Notes: generated from the letters alone by a model not told the origin. A stretch of 64,000 bases of DNA from an uncultured Mobiluncus sp. (GCF_947254095.1 NZ_CAMYBV010000012.1:1-64000), one strand, 5' to 3'; positions 51,371 to 60,790 are shown, counted from the stretch's first letter. Translations and numbers: made by a program.

Positions 51371-52729
51371 ATGCTGAAACAAATCGAAGGCTCCCAGGCG
51401 ATTGCTCGAGCCGTCGCGGCTTGCCAGCCCAACGTGGTCGCCGCCTACCCCATCAGTCCCCAAACCCACATTGTTGAGGCCCTGTCCGCCCTGGTGAAGT
51501 CCGGGCAGTTGGAACATTGCGAATACGTCAACGTCGAGAGCGAGTTTGCGGCCATGAGCGCCTGTATCGGCTCTTCGGCAGTGGGGGCGCGTTCCTACAC
51601 CGCCACCGCTTCACAAGGTTTGCTCTATATGGTTGAGGCCGTGTATAACGCTGCCGGTCTGGGTTTTCCCATCGTGATGACCGTGGCGAACCGGGCCATC
51701 GGCGCGCCCATCAACATTTGGAATGACCACAGCGACTCGATGAGCCAGCGCGATTCCGGGTGGATACAACTGTTCGCCGAAAACAATCAGGAGGCCGCGG
51801 ACCTGCACGTGCAAGCGTTCCGCATCGCGGAGGAACTCAGCGTTCCGGTGATGGTGTGCATGGACGGCTTTATTTTGACCCACGCGGTCGAACAGGTCGA
51901 CCTGCCGGAACCCGAACAGGTCAAACAGTTCCTGCCGCCCTACGAACCGCGTCAGGTACTGGACCCCGACGACCCGCTGTCTATCGGCGCGATGGTCGGC
52001 CCCGAAGCCTTCACCGAGGTGCGCTACATCGCCCACCACAAGATGCTGCAGGCTATCGACCTTATCCCTCAGGTGCAGTCCGAATTTAAGAGTATTTTTG
52101 GCCGAGACTCCGGTGGCTTGCTGCACACGTACCGTTGCGAGGACGCCGAAACCATTATCGTGGCGCTGGGCTCCGTGGTCGGCACGCTAAAGGACGTGGT
52201 GGACCAGCGGCGTGAGAACGGCGAAAAAATCGGCATTATGTCCCTCGTGTCCTTCCGGCCTTTCCCGTTCGCCGCTATCCGCGAGGTCCTGCAGGGCGCA
52301 AAGCGCGTCGTCTGCCTCGAAAAAGCCTTCCAGCTGGGGATTGGCGGGATTGTTTCCTCCGAGCTGCGCGCGGCGATGCGCGGCCTGCCGTTTACCTGTT
52401 ATGAAGTCATCGCCGGGCTGGGCGGGCGCAACATCACCAAGAATTCCCTGCACGCCATGCTGGATCAGGCCGTGGCGGACACCCTCGAGCCCCTGACCTT
52501 TATGGACCTGGATATGGAACTGGTGCGAGGGGAACTGGAGCGGGAGGCTGCGACCCGACGCTCCGGCGCTTTTGCCACCAACGTGCAACGCGAACGGGTG
52601 CTGCGCACCAACGCAAAGATTGCCGAGTCCGGGCCGAAACCCAAGGCGGATAAGGTCGGCAACCCGCGCGTGGCTTCCCCTTCCATCAAGCAAGACGCCG
52701 TGTCGGTAGTGCCCGATCAGGCTGAATAA
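51371..52729 (+). CDS. 2-oxoacid:ferredoxin oxidoreductase alpha subunit
   Basis: Encodes 452 residues; ATG 51371 follows AAAGGAAGAAG. The pyrimidine-binding domain shows VVAAYPISPQTHIVEALSAL, VESEFAAMSACIGSSAVGAR and TATASQGLLYMVEAVYNAAG; domain II has IVALGSVVGTLKDVVDQRR and SFRPFPFAAI. In a pyruvate synthase-type enzyme this subunit binds the 2-oxoacid with the beta subunit's TPP. A ~60-residue C-terminal tail is less conserved. Confidence 0.93.
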   Translation: MLKQIEGSQAIARAVAACQPNVVAAYPISPQTHIVEALSALVKSGQLEHCEYVNVESEFAAMSACIGSSAVGARSYTATASQGLLYMVEAVYNAAGLGFPIVMTVANRAIGAPINIWNDHSDSMSQRDSGWIQLFAENNQEAADLHVQAFRIAEELSVPVMVCMDGFILTHAVEQVDLPEPEQVKQFLPPYEPRQVLDPDDPLSIGAMVGPEAFTEVRYIAHHKMLQAIDLIPQVQSEFKSIFGRDSGGLLHTYRCEDAETIIVALGSVVGTLKDVVDQRRENGEKIGIMSLVSFRPFPFAAIREVLQGAKRVVCLEKAFQLGIGGIVSSELRAAMRGLPFTCYEVIAGLGGRNITKNSLHAMLDQAVADTLEPLTFMDLDMELVRGELEREAATRRSGAFATNVQRERVLRTNAKIAESGPKPKADKVGNPRVASPSIKQDAVSVVPDQAE

Positions 52730-52749
52730 TCCGGAACAGAGGAGAAAAA

Positions 52750-53901
52750 ATGACTGAAATCACTCAATCTGCACAGACCGAAATTCCGGCTCGCGAACAG
52801 GTCAAGTTCTATCAAGTCGGCTCGTTCGCGGTGGGTAACCGTTTGGCGGACCTGCAGTGGCGTTCCTTGCAATCCGACCCGAACCGGAAAAACTCCCTGA
52901 CTTCGGGACACCGCGCCTGCCAGGGCTGCGGCGAGGCACTGGGTGCCCGTTACGCTATCGATACCGCTACGACTGTGGCCAACGGCAAAATGGTGGCTAT
53001 CAACGCGACCGGGTGCTTGGAAGTGTTTTCCACCCCGTACCCGGAAACCGCGTGGACGATTCCCTGGATGCACTCCCTGTTCGGCAACGCTGCCGCGGTG
53101 GCGGCCGGAGCGGCCGCGGGTTTGAAAGCGATGGGTAAGGACGATATTCGCGTCGTCGCCCAGGGCGGGGACGGCGGTACTGTTGATATTGGCATGGCTT
53201 GCCTGTCCGGGATGTTTGAGCGCAATGACGATGTCCTGTTTATCTGTTACGACAACGAAGCCTATATGAACACCGGGGTACAGCGTTCCGGCGCGACCCC
53301 CCCGGCGGCACGTACCGCGACGACTCAGCCGGTCGGTGAACATCCCGGGAACGTATTCACCCAGGGTAAAGACATGCCGCGGATTGCGATGGCCCACGAG
53401 ATTCCTTATGTCGCCACCGCGACCGTCGCGGATTTGCGTGACCTGGAATACAAGGTGCAAAAGGCCATGACCTACCGTGGGGCGCGCTACCTGCATGTTT
53501 TGGTGCCCTGTCCGTTGGGGTGGGGTTCGAACTCGAACCTGACTGTCACCTTGGCTCGTCTGGCCATTCAGACCGGGCTGTTTCCGGTGTATGAAGCAGA
53601 GAACGGAGAGATTACTTCCGTCACTAAGATTCGCCGTCCCGCCCCGGTCGAGGCGTATTTAAAGCCGCAGCGCCGTTTTGCTCACGTGTTCAAAGGGCCG
53701 GATTCGCGCGAAGTGTTGGCACGGATTCAAGCCATCGCGGACCGCAATATTAAACGGTACGGCTTGATTGAGATGGATTCGCTGGACGAGGACGTGCGGG
53801 AACGCATCTTGAGCGCCCCCGACGATCCGGCCGGTCGTTTCGCTGCGGCGCTGCCCGGACGGCAGGCAATGGACGTGAGCAACGAACCCGATAACGACTA
53901 A
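52750..53901 (+). CDS. 2-oxoacid:ferredoxin oxidoreductase beta subunit
   Basis: Encodes 383 residues. The TPP and [4Fe-4S]-binding beta subunit: GHRACQGCGEALGARYAI (CxxC), NATGCLEVFST, GGDGGTVDIGMACLSGMFER (TPP GDG motif), then ICYDNEAYMNTGVQRSGAT and LVPCPLGWG. Expected to decarboxylate pyruvate or a related 2-oxoacid and reduce ferredoxin. Its preferred substrate cannot be decided from sequence; pyruvate is likely. Confidence 0.93.
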   Translation: MTEITQSAQTEIPAREQVKFYQVGSFAVGNRLADLQWRSLQSDPNRKNSLTSGHRACQGCGEALGARYAIDTATTVANGKMVAINATGCLEVFSTPYPETAWTIPWMHSLFGNAAAVAAGAAAGLKAMGKDDIRVVAQGGDGGTVDIGMACLSGMFERNDDVLFICYDNEAYMNTGVQRSGATPPAARTATTQPVGEHPGNVFTQGKDMPRIAMAHEIPYVATATVADLRDLEYKVQKAMTYRGARYLHVLVPCPLGWGSNSNLTVTLARLAIQTGLFPVYEAENGEITSVTKIRRPAPVEAYLKPQRRFAHVFKGPDSREVLARIQAIADRNIKRYGLIEMDSLDEDVRERILSAPDDPAGRFAAALPGRQAMDVSNEPDND

Positions 53902-53943
53902 CGGGCGCCCGGAACCTATTGAAGAAGTTAGAGGAAAACGAAG

Positions 53944-55593
53944 ATGACACAAGCCAAAGCTGAACTAAAGAAAGACGAGACCATTCCTTTTGCGATTACC
54001 CTCGAGGTTGGTTCTTCCCTTGAGAACGAAACCGGCTCGTGGCGCACCGAACGGCCCGTCTATGTGAGCAACTTGCCGCCATGCAACAAGGCTTGCCCGG
54101 CCGGCGAAAACTGCCAACGATGGCTGTTTTACGCCGAAGAAGGCAGGTATCGCCAGGCCTGGGAACAGATGATGGCCGATAACCCGCTACCGGCGGTGAT
54201 GGGACGCGTGTGCTACCACCCTTGTCAGACCGCCTGCAACCGCGGCATGGTGGACGAAGCGGTGGGTATCAACGCGATTGAACGTTTCGTGGGGGACAAG
54301 GCCCTGCTGGAGGGGTGGACGGTCGGCTTGCTCGCCCCGGAAAGTGGCAAGAAAGTGCTGGTGGTGGGGGCGGGTCCCTCCGGGCTGTCGGCCGCCTACC
54401 ATCTGCGTCGGATGGGCCACACCGTCACGGTGCGCGACGCCGGTCCGATGGCGGGAGGCATGATGCGGTTCGGGATTCCCTCCTACCGGCTGCCGCGCGG
54501 CATTCTGGATCAGGAAGTGAAACGTATCGCCGATATGGGGGTCACTTTTGAGTTCAACTCGAAAGTAGAGAACGTGGCCGAAGTCGCCGGCGATTTTGAT
54601 GCCGTGTTCCTGGCTATCGGAGCCCAGATGGGGCGTCACGCCGACATTCCCGCCGGAGATTCCGCGAAAGTTATGGACGCGGTGGATATGTTGGCGGACA
54701 TGGAAAACGACGAGAAACCGATGCTGGGACGCCGGGTTGTCATTTATGGTGGCGGGAATACGGCCGTGGACGCGGCCCGTACCGCGAAACGCCTGGGCGC
54801 TGAGGAGGCCATCATTGTGTATCGCCGGACCCGCGACCGCGCCCCCGCCCACGATTCGGAAATTATGGAGGCCGAGGAAGAAGGCGTCATGATGAAGTGG
54901 CTGTCCACGATTAAGCACGTGGACGGCGGGGCCATCAAGATTGAGAAAATGGTGTTGAACGAGGACGGTTTCCCGGTCGGCACCGGCGAATATGAGGAGT
55001 TGGGTGCCGACTCCGTCATTATGGCGCTGGGTCAGGAAACCGATTTGGGTATCGTCGAGAACGCCCCCGGCATCGAGATTGAAAAAGGCGTGGTCAAGGT
55101 CGATTCCCGCATGATGACCGGAATGAAAGGCGTGTTCGCCGGGGGCGACATGGTGCCCTCCGAACGTACCGTCACCATCGCGATTGGCCACGGCAAGAAA
55201 GCTGCCCGCTGCATCGACGCCTACCTTCACGGTGAGGAATACCGGGCGGGGGACAAAGCCCCCGACGCCTCCATCAAACGCATGAACACCTGGTATTATG
55301 CAGACGCTCCCCGCCGGATTCGCGACAAAATTGAGGGGCCGCGCCGCGCCTCGACCTTTGACGAAGTCGTGCAGGGCCTGGACGAAGAATCGGCCGTATT
55401 CGAGGCTCGCCGCTGCATGAGCTGCGGAAACTGTTTCGGGTGCGACAACTGTTTCGGAGTCTGCCCGGACAACGCCATCACCAAGATTCGACCCACCGAG
55501 TACGTATTCAAATACGACTACTGCAAGGGCTGCGGCATCTGCGCCGAAGAATGCCCGTGCGGGGCGATTTCGATGGTTCCCGAAAATATTTAG
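53944..55593 (+). CDS. GltD-like FAD/NAD(P) oxidoreductase fused to a 2x[4Fe-4S] ferredoxin
   Basis: Encodes 549 residues. The N-terminal Fe-S region PPCNKACPAGENCQRW and RVCYHPCQTACNRG resembles GltD/PreT. FAD-binding VLVVGAGPSGLSAAYHLRRM, GGMMRFGIPSYRLPR, NAD(P)-binding YGGGNTAVDAARTAKRLG and GVFAGGDMVPSERTVTIAIG follow. The C-terminal ~75 residues contain two ferredoxin clusters (CGNCFGCDNCFGVCP and CKGCGICAEECP). It probably links the oxidoreductase directly to NAD(P)H, replacing a separate delta ferredoxin subunit. Last gene of the operon; a strong terminator follows. Confidence 0.9.
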   Translation: MTQAKAELKKDETIPFAITLEVGSSLENETGSWRTERPVYVSNLPPCNKACPAGENCQRWLFYAEEGRYRQAWEQMMADNPLPAVMGRVCYHPCQTACNRGMVDEAVGINAIERFVGDKALLEGWTVGLLAPESGKKVLVVGAGPSGLSAAYHLRRMGHTVTVRDAGPMAGGMMRFGIPSYRLPRGILDQEVKRIADMGVTFEFNSKVENVAEVAGDFDAVFLAIGAQMGRHADIPAGDSAKVMDAVDMLADMENDEKPMLGRRVVIYGGGNTAVDAARTAKRLGAEEAIIVYRRTRDRAPAHDSEIMEAEEEGVMMKWLSTIKHVDGGAIKIEKMVLNEDGFPVGTGEYEELGADSVIMALGQETDLGIVENAPGIEIEKGVVKVDSRMMTGMKGVFAGGDMVPSERTVTIAIGHGKKAARCIDAYLHGEEYRAGDKAPDASIKRMNTWYYADAPRRIRDKIEGPRRASTFDEVVQGLDEESAVFEARRCMSCGNCFGCDNCFGVCPDNAITKIRPTEYVFKYDYCKGCGICAEECPCGAISMVPENI

Positions 55594-55606
55594 ACCCGGT
55601 TAGGGT

Positions 55607-55656
55607 GCCGGCTCGGTCAAGGTTTTGTAAAAACTTGGCCGAGCCGGCGGGTTTTT
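55607..55656 (+). terminator. terminator of the 2-oxoacid oxidoreductase operon
   Basis: GCCGGCTCGGTCAAG (55607-55621) pairs with CTTGGCCGAGCCGGC (55634-55648), one mismatch, followed by GGGTTTTTAGG. A classical intrinsic terminator 14 bp after the stop. Confidence 0.93.
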
Positions 55657-55816
55657 AGGTAGTTTTTTGCTCAAAAGTCCGGGTGTTCAGGGTTTTCCAC
55701 AGGCTCGGTGAGGTGGGGTTATCCACTTTTACAACGTTCACAAGTACGGTGGGGCCGTTTTTCCGGTTACGTTGGGTGTGCGGAGCCTCCCGTGTGACGG
55801 TGAAAAAAGGGGGAAG

Positions 55817-56029
55817 ATGATGGCGCAGATGTGTTACTGGGGACTGTTCAGTCGGCAACATGCTCAGGCGTTAGCGTATTTTTGCAAGTCTGAAAACCGG
55901 ACGTGGCTGGGACTGGCGGCACAAGCCTATAACGATCAGTGGCGAGACCGGCTACGAGACTTAGAAATCTTGGGCGACTATATAAACGAGTTGGAGGACG
56001 CGAAAGCCAGCTTGGAGGCACTGCTGTGA
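55817..56029 (+). CDS. WXG100-like small protein
   Basis: Encodes 70 residues from ATG 55817 (GGGGGAAG just upstream; in-frame ATGs at 55820 and 55829 are alternatives). A WLG turn (RTWLGLAAQAYNDQW) is followed by a long helix RDRLRDLEILGDYINELEDA, matching the second half of WXG100-type helical hairpins; the first helix is short. The stop overlaps the next gene's start (GTGA), so the pair is translationally coupled. It probably acts as a partner or secretion chaperone of the hydrolase; inference from family. Confidence 0.5.
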   Translation: MMAQMCYWGLFSRQHAQALAYFCKSENRTWLGLAAQAYNDQWRDRLRDLEILGDYINELEDAKASLEALL

Positions 56030-57882
56030 GCTGGCTCGACGATGTGTCCATCGGTGACGACCGCAGTCCGATGGTGGGCCACCCCCAAGATTTTTTGGTA
56101 GGCGGGGGGCCCGGTCTGTGCGTGGACACCGAAGAGATGGAACGCATAGGGGCGAGCCTGCAGCACAGCGCCCAAGCCCTGGACGTGTTGAGTCACTGGA
56201 TACCGGCCGAACAATCCCGCCTGGCACACCGATACTATGTGGTGCACGCCCGGCTGGTGAGGTTGTGTGAAACCCCGGAAGGTGCCGCCGAGTATGGCCC
56301 GCAACTGGCGGCCCTGGAATCGGCGTGGGTCCGGTTTGAGAACGCGGCCACGCTGGCGTGTCAAGGTAGCTGCGGTACCGTGGCTCTGAGCCAAAAAATC
56401 GAGTCGCTGTTCCAGCAGCTCGAACGGGCCACGGGTCTGTATAAACTGACCGAGGACGACCTCAGAAACCTGTTTGGAGCCTTTGATTTCGAAACGATTA
56501 CGATGCACCTAGTGGCTCAACATCTGGCTTTACGACAATACTTCCCCGCCAGTTTCACCGTCGATGGCCGGGTGTACCGTACGAAACAGATGAGCGATAC
56601 TGAACTGGCCGCGGTGTTCCTGTCGTGGCTGCAGGAAAAGCTCGGCGCCCAGTACTACGGGGCATCGAACTCGCTGCAGGTCAGCGGCAACGGCAGCAAC
56701 ACCATCCTGCACACCCCCGGCTTTGAGGATTCTCCGGAACTGAACGCCGCTTTTGATGGCTGGTTTGACCACGTCACCCCCCAGGAGGTGATTCATGCCT
56801 ACGAGTGGGACGACCCCCTCGTCGTGGCCGGGGTATTGCTCTTTGGACCGATACAGTTCTTTACCTATCGGGGCATCTTGGAAAAAACCGGTGTCGTGCC
56901 GCGAAAAACTATGCCTTTTGGCAAACAGCTACCCGCACTGTGGCTGCGGACCTACGACCAGGAAGCGTATGCCAAGTTTGCCGCCAGCCAGCAAGAGACT
57001 CGTGACATACGCCGGGCGAACTTTTCCCAAACCCCTACGGGCAAATTCATCGGGACAGACCGGACCCAACGCTTGGAACGCAAACTGTTGGCGACCCAAG
57101 ACTACAACCCCCGCGTTCAAGGCGGGGGCGCCGGACTGGGGTGGACGGCACAAGGCAATCGTGCCGGGGCCACCCGAACGTTTCCAAAGAACCCTGGTGA
57201 CGTGTTCCGCTATTCCAACACAATCGACCCTTACGGGAACAACGGGGCGTTTGAAATCCAAAGGTGGCGCAACGCCACAGGTCAGAAAGGGGTGCGGGTC
57301 ATTTTGCGCGGTACCGAGAGTTGGGACGCCGGTTCGGGAATGCCCCAGGATATGTTGACGAACACGGAAGCGGTGGCGGGACTGGAAACCGGTCCGGCGC
57401 GGGCGGTCGCGGTGGCTCTGGAAAGTATGGGAGTGGATAGCGCGACCCCGGTGGAACTGGTGGGGCATTCCCAAGCGGGGATTGTGGCGGCGAACCTGGC
57501 GGCGGACCCGTCCTTCACCAGCCACTATAACGTGCGTTCGGTGATTACAGCCGGTTCGCCGGTGGCGGGAGCGATGGGTCGGGTTCCCGAAAGCGTCCAC
57601 ATGATTTCGTTTGAAAACAGCAACGACCTGGTGCCCAAGCTGGAGGCGGAGCTGAACCCGGGTTCGGCGGACCACGTCACGGTGTGGGCCAACCGCGGCA
57701 GCCTGTTTAACATTCCCGAGGCGCACAATCGGGATTCGGTTTATGCCAAAATGGCGGACGATTTCCTGAACGCACACTATTCGCAAGGTGATTATTTCCT
57801 GAAATGTCGTAACAATGACATGAATCTTAATCACAAAATCATGTTTGCCGATTCCCAGCGGTTCGAAATGACCCGCAAATAA
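56026..57882 (+). CDS. large alpha/beta hydrolase with a helical N-terminal domain
   Basis: Encodes 618 residues from GTG 56026. Residues ~25-170 are mainly helical (CVDTEEMERIGASLQHSAQA, LVRLCETPEGAAEYGPQL), resembling WXG/LXG-type regions. The middle is unassigned. The C-terminal third is a lipase-like hydrolase: VELVGHSQAGIVAANLAAD with nucleophile Ser482, SFENSNDLVPK (Asp534) and EAHNRD (His567) as a likely catalytic triad. No signal peptide or membrane segment. Coupled to the WXG-like gene, it is likely a secreted or surface-targeted lipase/esterase, perhaps a type VII-type substrate; the natural target is unknown. Confidence 0.7.
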   Translation: MSWLDDVSIGDDRSPMVGHPQDFLVGGGPGLCVDTEEMERIGASLQHSAQALDVLSHWIPAEQSRLAHRYYVVHARLVRLCETPEGAAEYGPQLAALESAWVRFENAATLACQGSCGTVALSQKIESLFQQLERATGLYKLTEDDLRNLFGAFDFETITMHLVAQHLALRQYFPASFTVDGRVYRTKQMSDTELAAVFLSWLQEKLGAQYYGASNSLQVSGNGSNTILHTPGFEDSPELNAAFDGWFDHVTPQEVIHAYEWDDPLVVAGVLLFGPIQFFTYRGILEKTGVVPRKTMPFGKQLPALWLRTYDQEAYAKFAASQQETRDIRRANFSQTPTGKFIGTDRTQRLERKLLATQDYNPRVQGGGAGLGWTAQGNRAGATRTFPKNPGDVFRYSNTIDPYGNNGAFEIQRWRNATGQKGVRVILRGTESWDAGSGMPQDMLTNTEAVAGLETGPARAVAVALESMGVDSATPVELVGHSQAGIVAANLAADPSFTSHYNVRSVITAGSPVAGAMGRVPESVHMISFENSNDLVPKLEAELNPGSADHVTVWANRGSLFNIPEAHNRDSVYAKMADDFLNAHYSQGDYFLKCRNNDMNLNHKIMFADSQRFEMTRK

Positions 57883-58077
57883 TTCTTAGAAGAATTGCAG
57901 GTTAACTCGTTTGGAAAATTAATTCTACAGCAAACAAATTGCGGTCTTTCAGGCATTTCTCATTGATATCCAGGGCAAACACTCTTCCGTTCGAGGGGGT
58001 TAAAACGTTACTATTAGAAGGAAGAAGTGGTGTCTTGGAGATACCAAATAACGTACAGGGACAGGTGAATAAGGATT

Positions 58078-59712
58078 ATGAAACCGAAGACCCCAAACAT
58101 GGATGTAAAGGCGAACGAGGATTCGCAAATCGGCGCAGCGATGCGTCCGATGGTGCATGGCCGCGTTCGTTTTGGGCGCTTTCTGGTCGGAGGAACCGCG
58201 CTCGTGGCGATGGTTGCTGTCGCCATGTTGGCTGGTAGCCCCGATTTGAGCCGCTCGCCCGTGCTGGGTCAGCCCCAGCAGACCGCAAGCGCCGGCGCAG
58301 ATGATTCCTCAGTTGCCGAGCCCCTGGCTCCGGGCGACCCCGCTCCCGCCAAGCCGAACCGTGTCGGCGGCGGCGGCCCTACTGCGACCGCGATTGCTAT
58401 TTCCCGTACTGCTTTCCCTGGCGGAGCTTCTGAAGTTTATGTGGCGCGTAACGATAACCCGGTTGACGCGCTGGCGGCCTCCGTGCTGCCCAACGGCCCG
58501 ATTCTGTTGGTCCCGTCCGCAGGTAATGTTCCGGCCGATGTATTCAACGAAATTAAGCGTTTGCACCCCTCCAAGGTTGTGGTCCTTGGCGGCGAAGGCT
58601 CGATTAGTGCCGATGTAGCCGGTCAACTCAGCACCTACACCGGAGTCGCCAATGTGACCCGTCTGGCTGGACCGAACCGTGTGGCTACCGCGGCGGCTAT
58701 TGCCCAGTATGCCTACCCCAACGGTAACGCCAAAGTTTACGTCGCTGACGCGATGGGCTCCAACGGTCTGGGTTCCCCCGACGCGGCTGTGGCAGGCGTG
58801 TTGCGTGACGGCCCGATTATCACCGTCAGCGGTAATGGCGGCGACATTGCCACCGCCGCCAACACGGTGAAAGCTCTGGGTGCCTCCCAGGTCGTAGCTT
58901 TGGGCGGCGAAGGTGCGATTCCCAGTTCTCGACTCAGCCAGGTGGCGAGCGGGGCTGCGACCGGTCGTATTGCTGGAGCGGATCGTTACCTGACCGCTCA
59001 AGCTATCAACCGGACGGTGTTCTCCAACGCCAGCCACGTTTACCTGGTTTCTGGCACTGACCTGGTTTACCCGCTGATTTCTGGCTCGTTGAGTGACGGT
59101 CCAGTACTGCTGGTTCCCGCCAACGCGCGGGGCAACACTCGCGACCTCGTGGCGGCTTTCGGTAACCCGGCAGTGACCGCAATCGGGGACGCCAGCGCGG
59201 TTTCCGACAACGTCTTGAATGTGGCCGCCGGCTTTGCCCAGCCCCAACAGGCGCCGGCAGCGGCGGCACCGGTTGCCGGGATATCCCAGGTATACACCAA
59301 GTACTCGATGCAGCCCTCCCCGGCTGACCAGGCTCGTGAAGACGCGGTGCTCAACTCCATCAACGCCACACGTAACGCTGCGGGTATCCCGTCCTTGACG
59401 CGCGACCCGGTGATGGACGACGCGGCCCGCGCTTGGGCACAGCAAGTCGCCCGCACCGATGTGTTTGTACACTCCAACGGCGCTTTGAAGTACGCGGACC
59501 TGTTCCCGGCGGGCTGGAAGTTCGCTGGCGAGAACATGGTGGGCTACTACAATGTTGACCCGGCCGCCTACGCCGCGGGTTCCACGAAGGCATGGGTGGC
59601 CTCTCCCGGTCACTACCGCAACCTGATGGATCGGCGCTTCAACCGCACCGGTATTGGTACGGCCACCGGTCGCCAGTGGGTGTACACGGTCCAGAACTTC
59701 GGACAGTACTGA
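58078..59712 (+). CDS. surface protein with CWB2 repeats and a CAP domain
   Basis: Encodes 544 residues. A basic N-terminus leads to a signal/anchor helix (VGGTALVAMVAVAMLAG) near residues 38-54. Three cell-wall-binding CWB2-type units follow (KVVVLGGEGSISADV, QVVALGGEGAIPSSR and the degenerate AVTAIGDASAVSDN). The C-terminal ~130 residues are a CAP/SCP domain (LNSINATRNAAGIPSLTRDP, HSNGALKYADLFP, GENMVGYYN, KAWVASPGHYRNLMDRRFN). Likely cell-wall-anchored; function of bacterial CAP proteins is not settled. A start at codon 8 or 22 is possible because the RBS (AAGGAT) is very close to the ATG. Confidence 0.88.
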   Translation: MKPKTPNMDVKANEDSQIGAAMRPMVHGRVRFGRFLVGGTALVAMVAVAMLAGSPDLSRSPVLGQPQQTASAGADDSSVAEPLAPGDPAPAKPNRVGGGGPTATAIAISRTAFPGGASEVYVARNDNPVDALAASVLPNGPILLVPSAGNVPADVFNEIKRLHPSKVVVLGGEGSISADVAGQLSTYTGVANVTRLAGPNRVATAAAIAQYAYPNGNAKVYVADAMGSNGLGSPDAAVAGVLRDGPIITVSGNGGDIATAANTVKALGASQVVALGGEGAIPSSRLSQVASGAATGRIAGADRYLTAQAINRTVFSNASHVYLVSGTDLVYPLISGSLSDGPVLLVPANARGNTRDLVAAFGNPAVTAIGDASAVSDNVLNVAAGFAQPQQAPAAAAPVAGISQVYTKYSMQPSPADQAREDAVLNSINATRNAAGIPSLTRDPVMDDAARAWAQQVARTDVFVHSNGALKYADLFPAGWKFAGENMVGYYNVDPAAYAAGSTKAWVASPGHYRNLMDRRFNRTGIGTATGRQWVYTVQNFGQY

Positions 59713-59749
59713 GTCTTTTAGGGAAACCTCCCTTTCATCTCCCTAGGTT

Positions 59750-59786
59750 TCGGTGTCAGGCTTGGCCTGGCACCGAGACTTATTTT
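59750..59786 (+). terminator. terminator after the CWB2-CAP gene
   Basis: TCGGTGTCAGGC (59750-59761) pairs with GCCTGGCACCGA (59765-59776), one mismatch, followed by GACTTATTTTT. Lies 38 bp after the stop. Confidence 0.85.
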
Positions 59787-59962
59787 TGGACCGCACAAGG
59801 GTGGGGCTTGCGGTGGCTGGGAACAGGCCGGCTCGCTCTGCCCCGCCATCGGATAGTCGAGATTATCGATGAAGTCCAGCTGTATCTCGGGGTTGGTGGT
59901 TGATATGGTCACAAAGGTCGATTTAGAACATGGATTTGCTGCCGGTCGGGTAGCATAGGGCG

Positions 59963-60712
59963 ATGTCTGTTAAGGCCGGAAGCAACCAGAAAGTCCGCCG
60001 GGTACGCGATGAGGGCGTGTACTGGCTGGGCGACACTCCGGTGTACCTGACGCGGAAAAACGTGCGGAACCTGCGGCTGCGCATCGATGGACGCGGCGAG
60101 TTCCATCTCTCTATCCCCTGGCGGGCACCGATGTCGCTGGCCCGAGACTTTCTGCACGAACAGGCCGACTGGATCGCTCGACAGCAGGAGCGGTTTTCAC
60201 GGCGACAAGCGGCGCAGCCTCGGCTGGTAGATGGCGAGACGGTAGCGTGGTGGGGTCAAGACGTCCCCCTCAAGGTCGTGGAGGACCCTCACCCCCGCGC
60301 TTGTGCCGTCGCGGAAGTGGGCGTCGGGGTGATTGTGTTGAACGTACCGGTGGGAGCTCCCCTGGAAAAACGCCAGCGCGCCTTAGACAGATTACGCAAA
60401 ACGTCCCTGGAAATCCGGCTGGCTCCGGTAGTGGCCAAGTGGGCGGCGGTCTTTGAGACGGAACCCGGAACGGTGCGGATTAGACGCATGAAGTCGCGGT
60501 GGGGGTCATGCAATCCGCGCACGCGGGCACTAACGTTCAACTTGGAACTGAGCGCGAAAGACCCGAAATACCTCGACTACGTGGTGGCGCACGAGTTCAC
60601 GCACTATTTTCACCCCAACCACGGCCCCGAATTTCATGCTTTGCTGTCTGCCAAGCTGCCCCAGGAACGCCAGCTGCACCGCGCTTTGAACCGGCGCAAA
60701 CACACCACTTGA
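59963..60712 (+). CDS. YgjP/WLM-like zinc metallopeptidase (M48-related)
   Basis: Encodes 249 residues. The C-terminal half has MKSRWGSCNPRTRALTFNLE and the zinc motif VVAHEFTHYFHPNHGPEF (HExxH plus downstream His/Glu), the YgjP signature. The N-terminal region (RRVRDEGVYWLGDTPVYLTR, LRLRIDGRGEFHLSIPW) is the beta-rich YgjP lead. The biological substrate is unknown. A perfect 10-bp hairpin lies just after the stop. Confidence 0.88.
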   Translation: MSVKAGSNQKVRRVRDEGVYWLGDTPVYLTRKNVRNLRLRIDGRGEFHLSIPWRAPMSLARDFLHEQADWIARQQERFSRRQAAQPRLVDGETVAWWGQDVPLKVVEDPHPRACAVAEVGVGVIVLNVPVGAPLEKRQRALDRLRKTSLEIRLAPVVAKWAAVFETEPGTVRIRRMKSRWGSCNPRTRALTFNLELSAKDPKYLDYVVAHEFTHYFHPNHGPEFHALLSAKLPQERQLHRALNRRKHTT

Positions 60713-60723
60713 AACCCATAGAA

Positions 60724-60759
60724 ACCCCTGCGGTCTGTGCTAGACAGCGCCGCAGGGGT
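60724..60759. terminator. 10-bp hairpin between the metallopeptidase and haem genes
   Basis: ACCCCTGCGG (60724-60733) and CCGCAGGGGT (60750-60759) form a perfect stem with a 16-nt loop between two converging genes. No clear T-run, so termination efficiency is uncertain. Confidence 0.6.
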
Positions 60760-60790
60760 CGTATCTAAAGATGCTTAAATCGAGTGAGGA

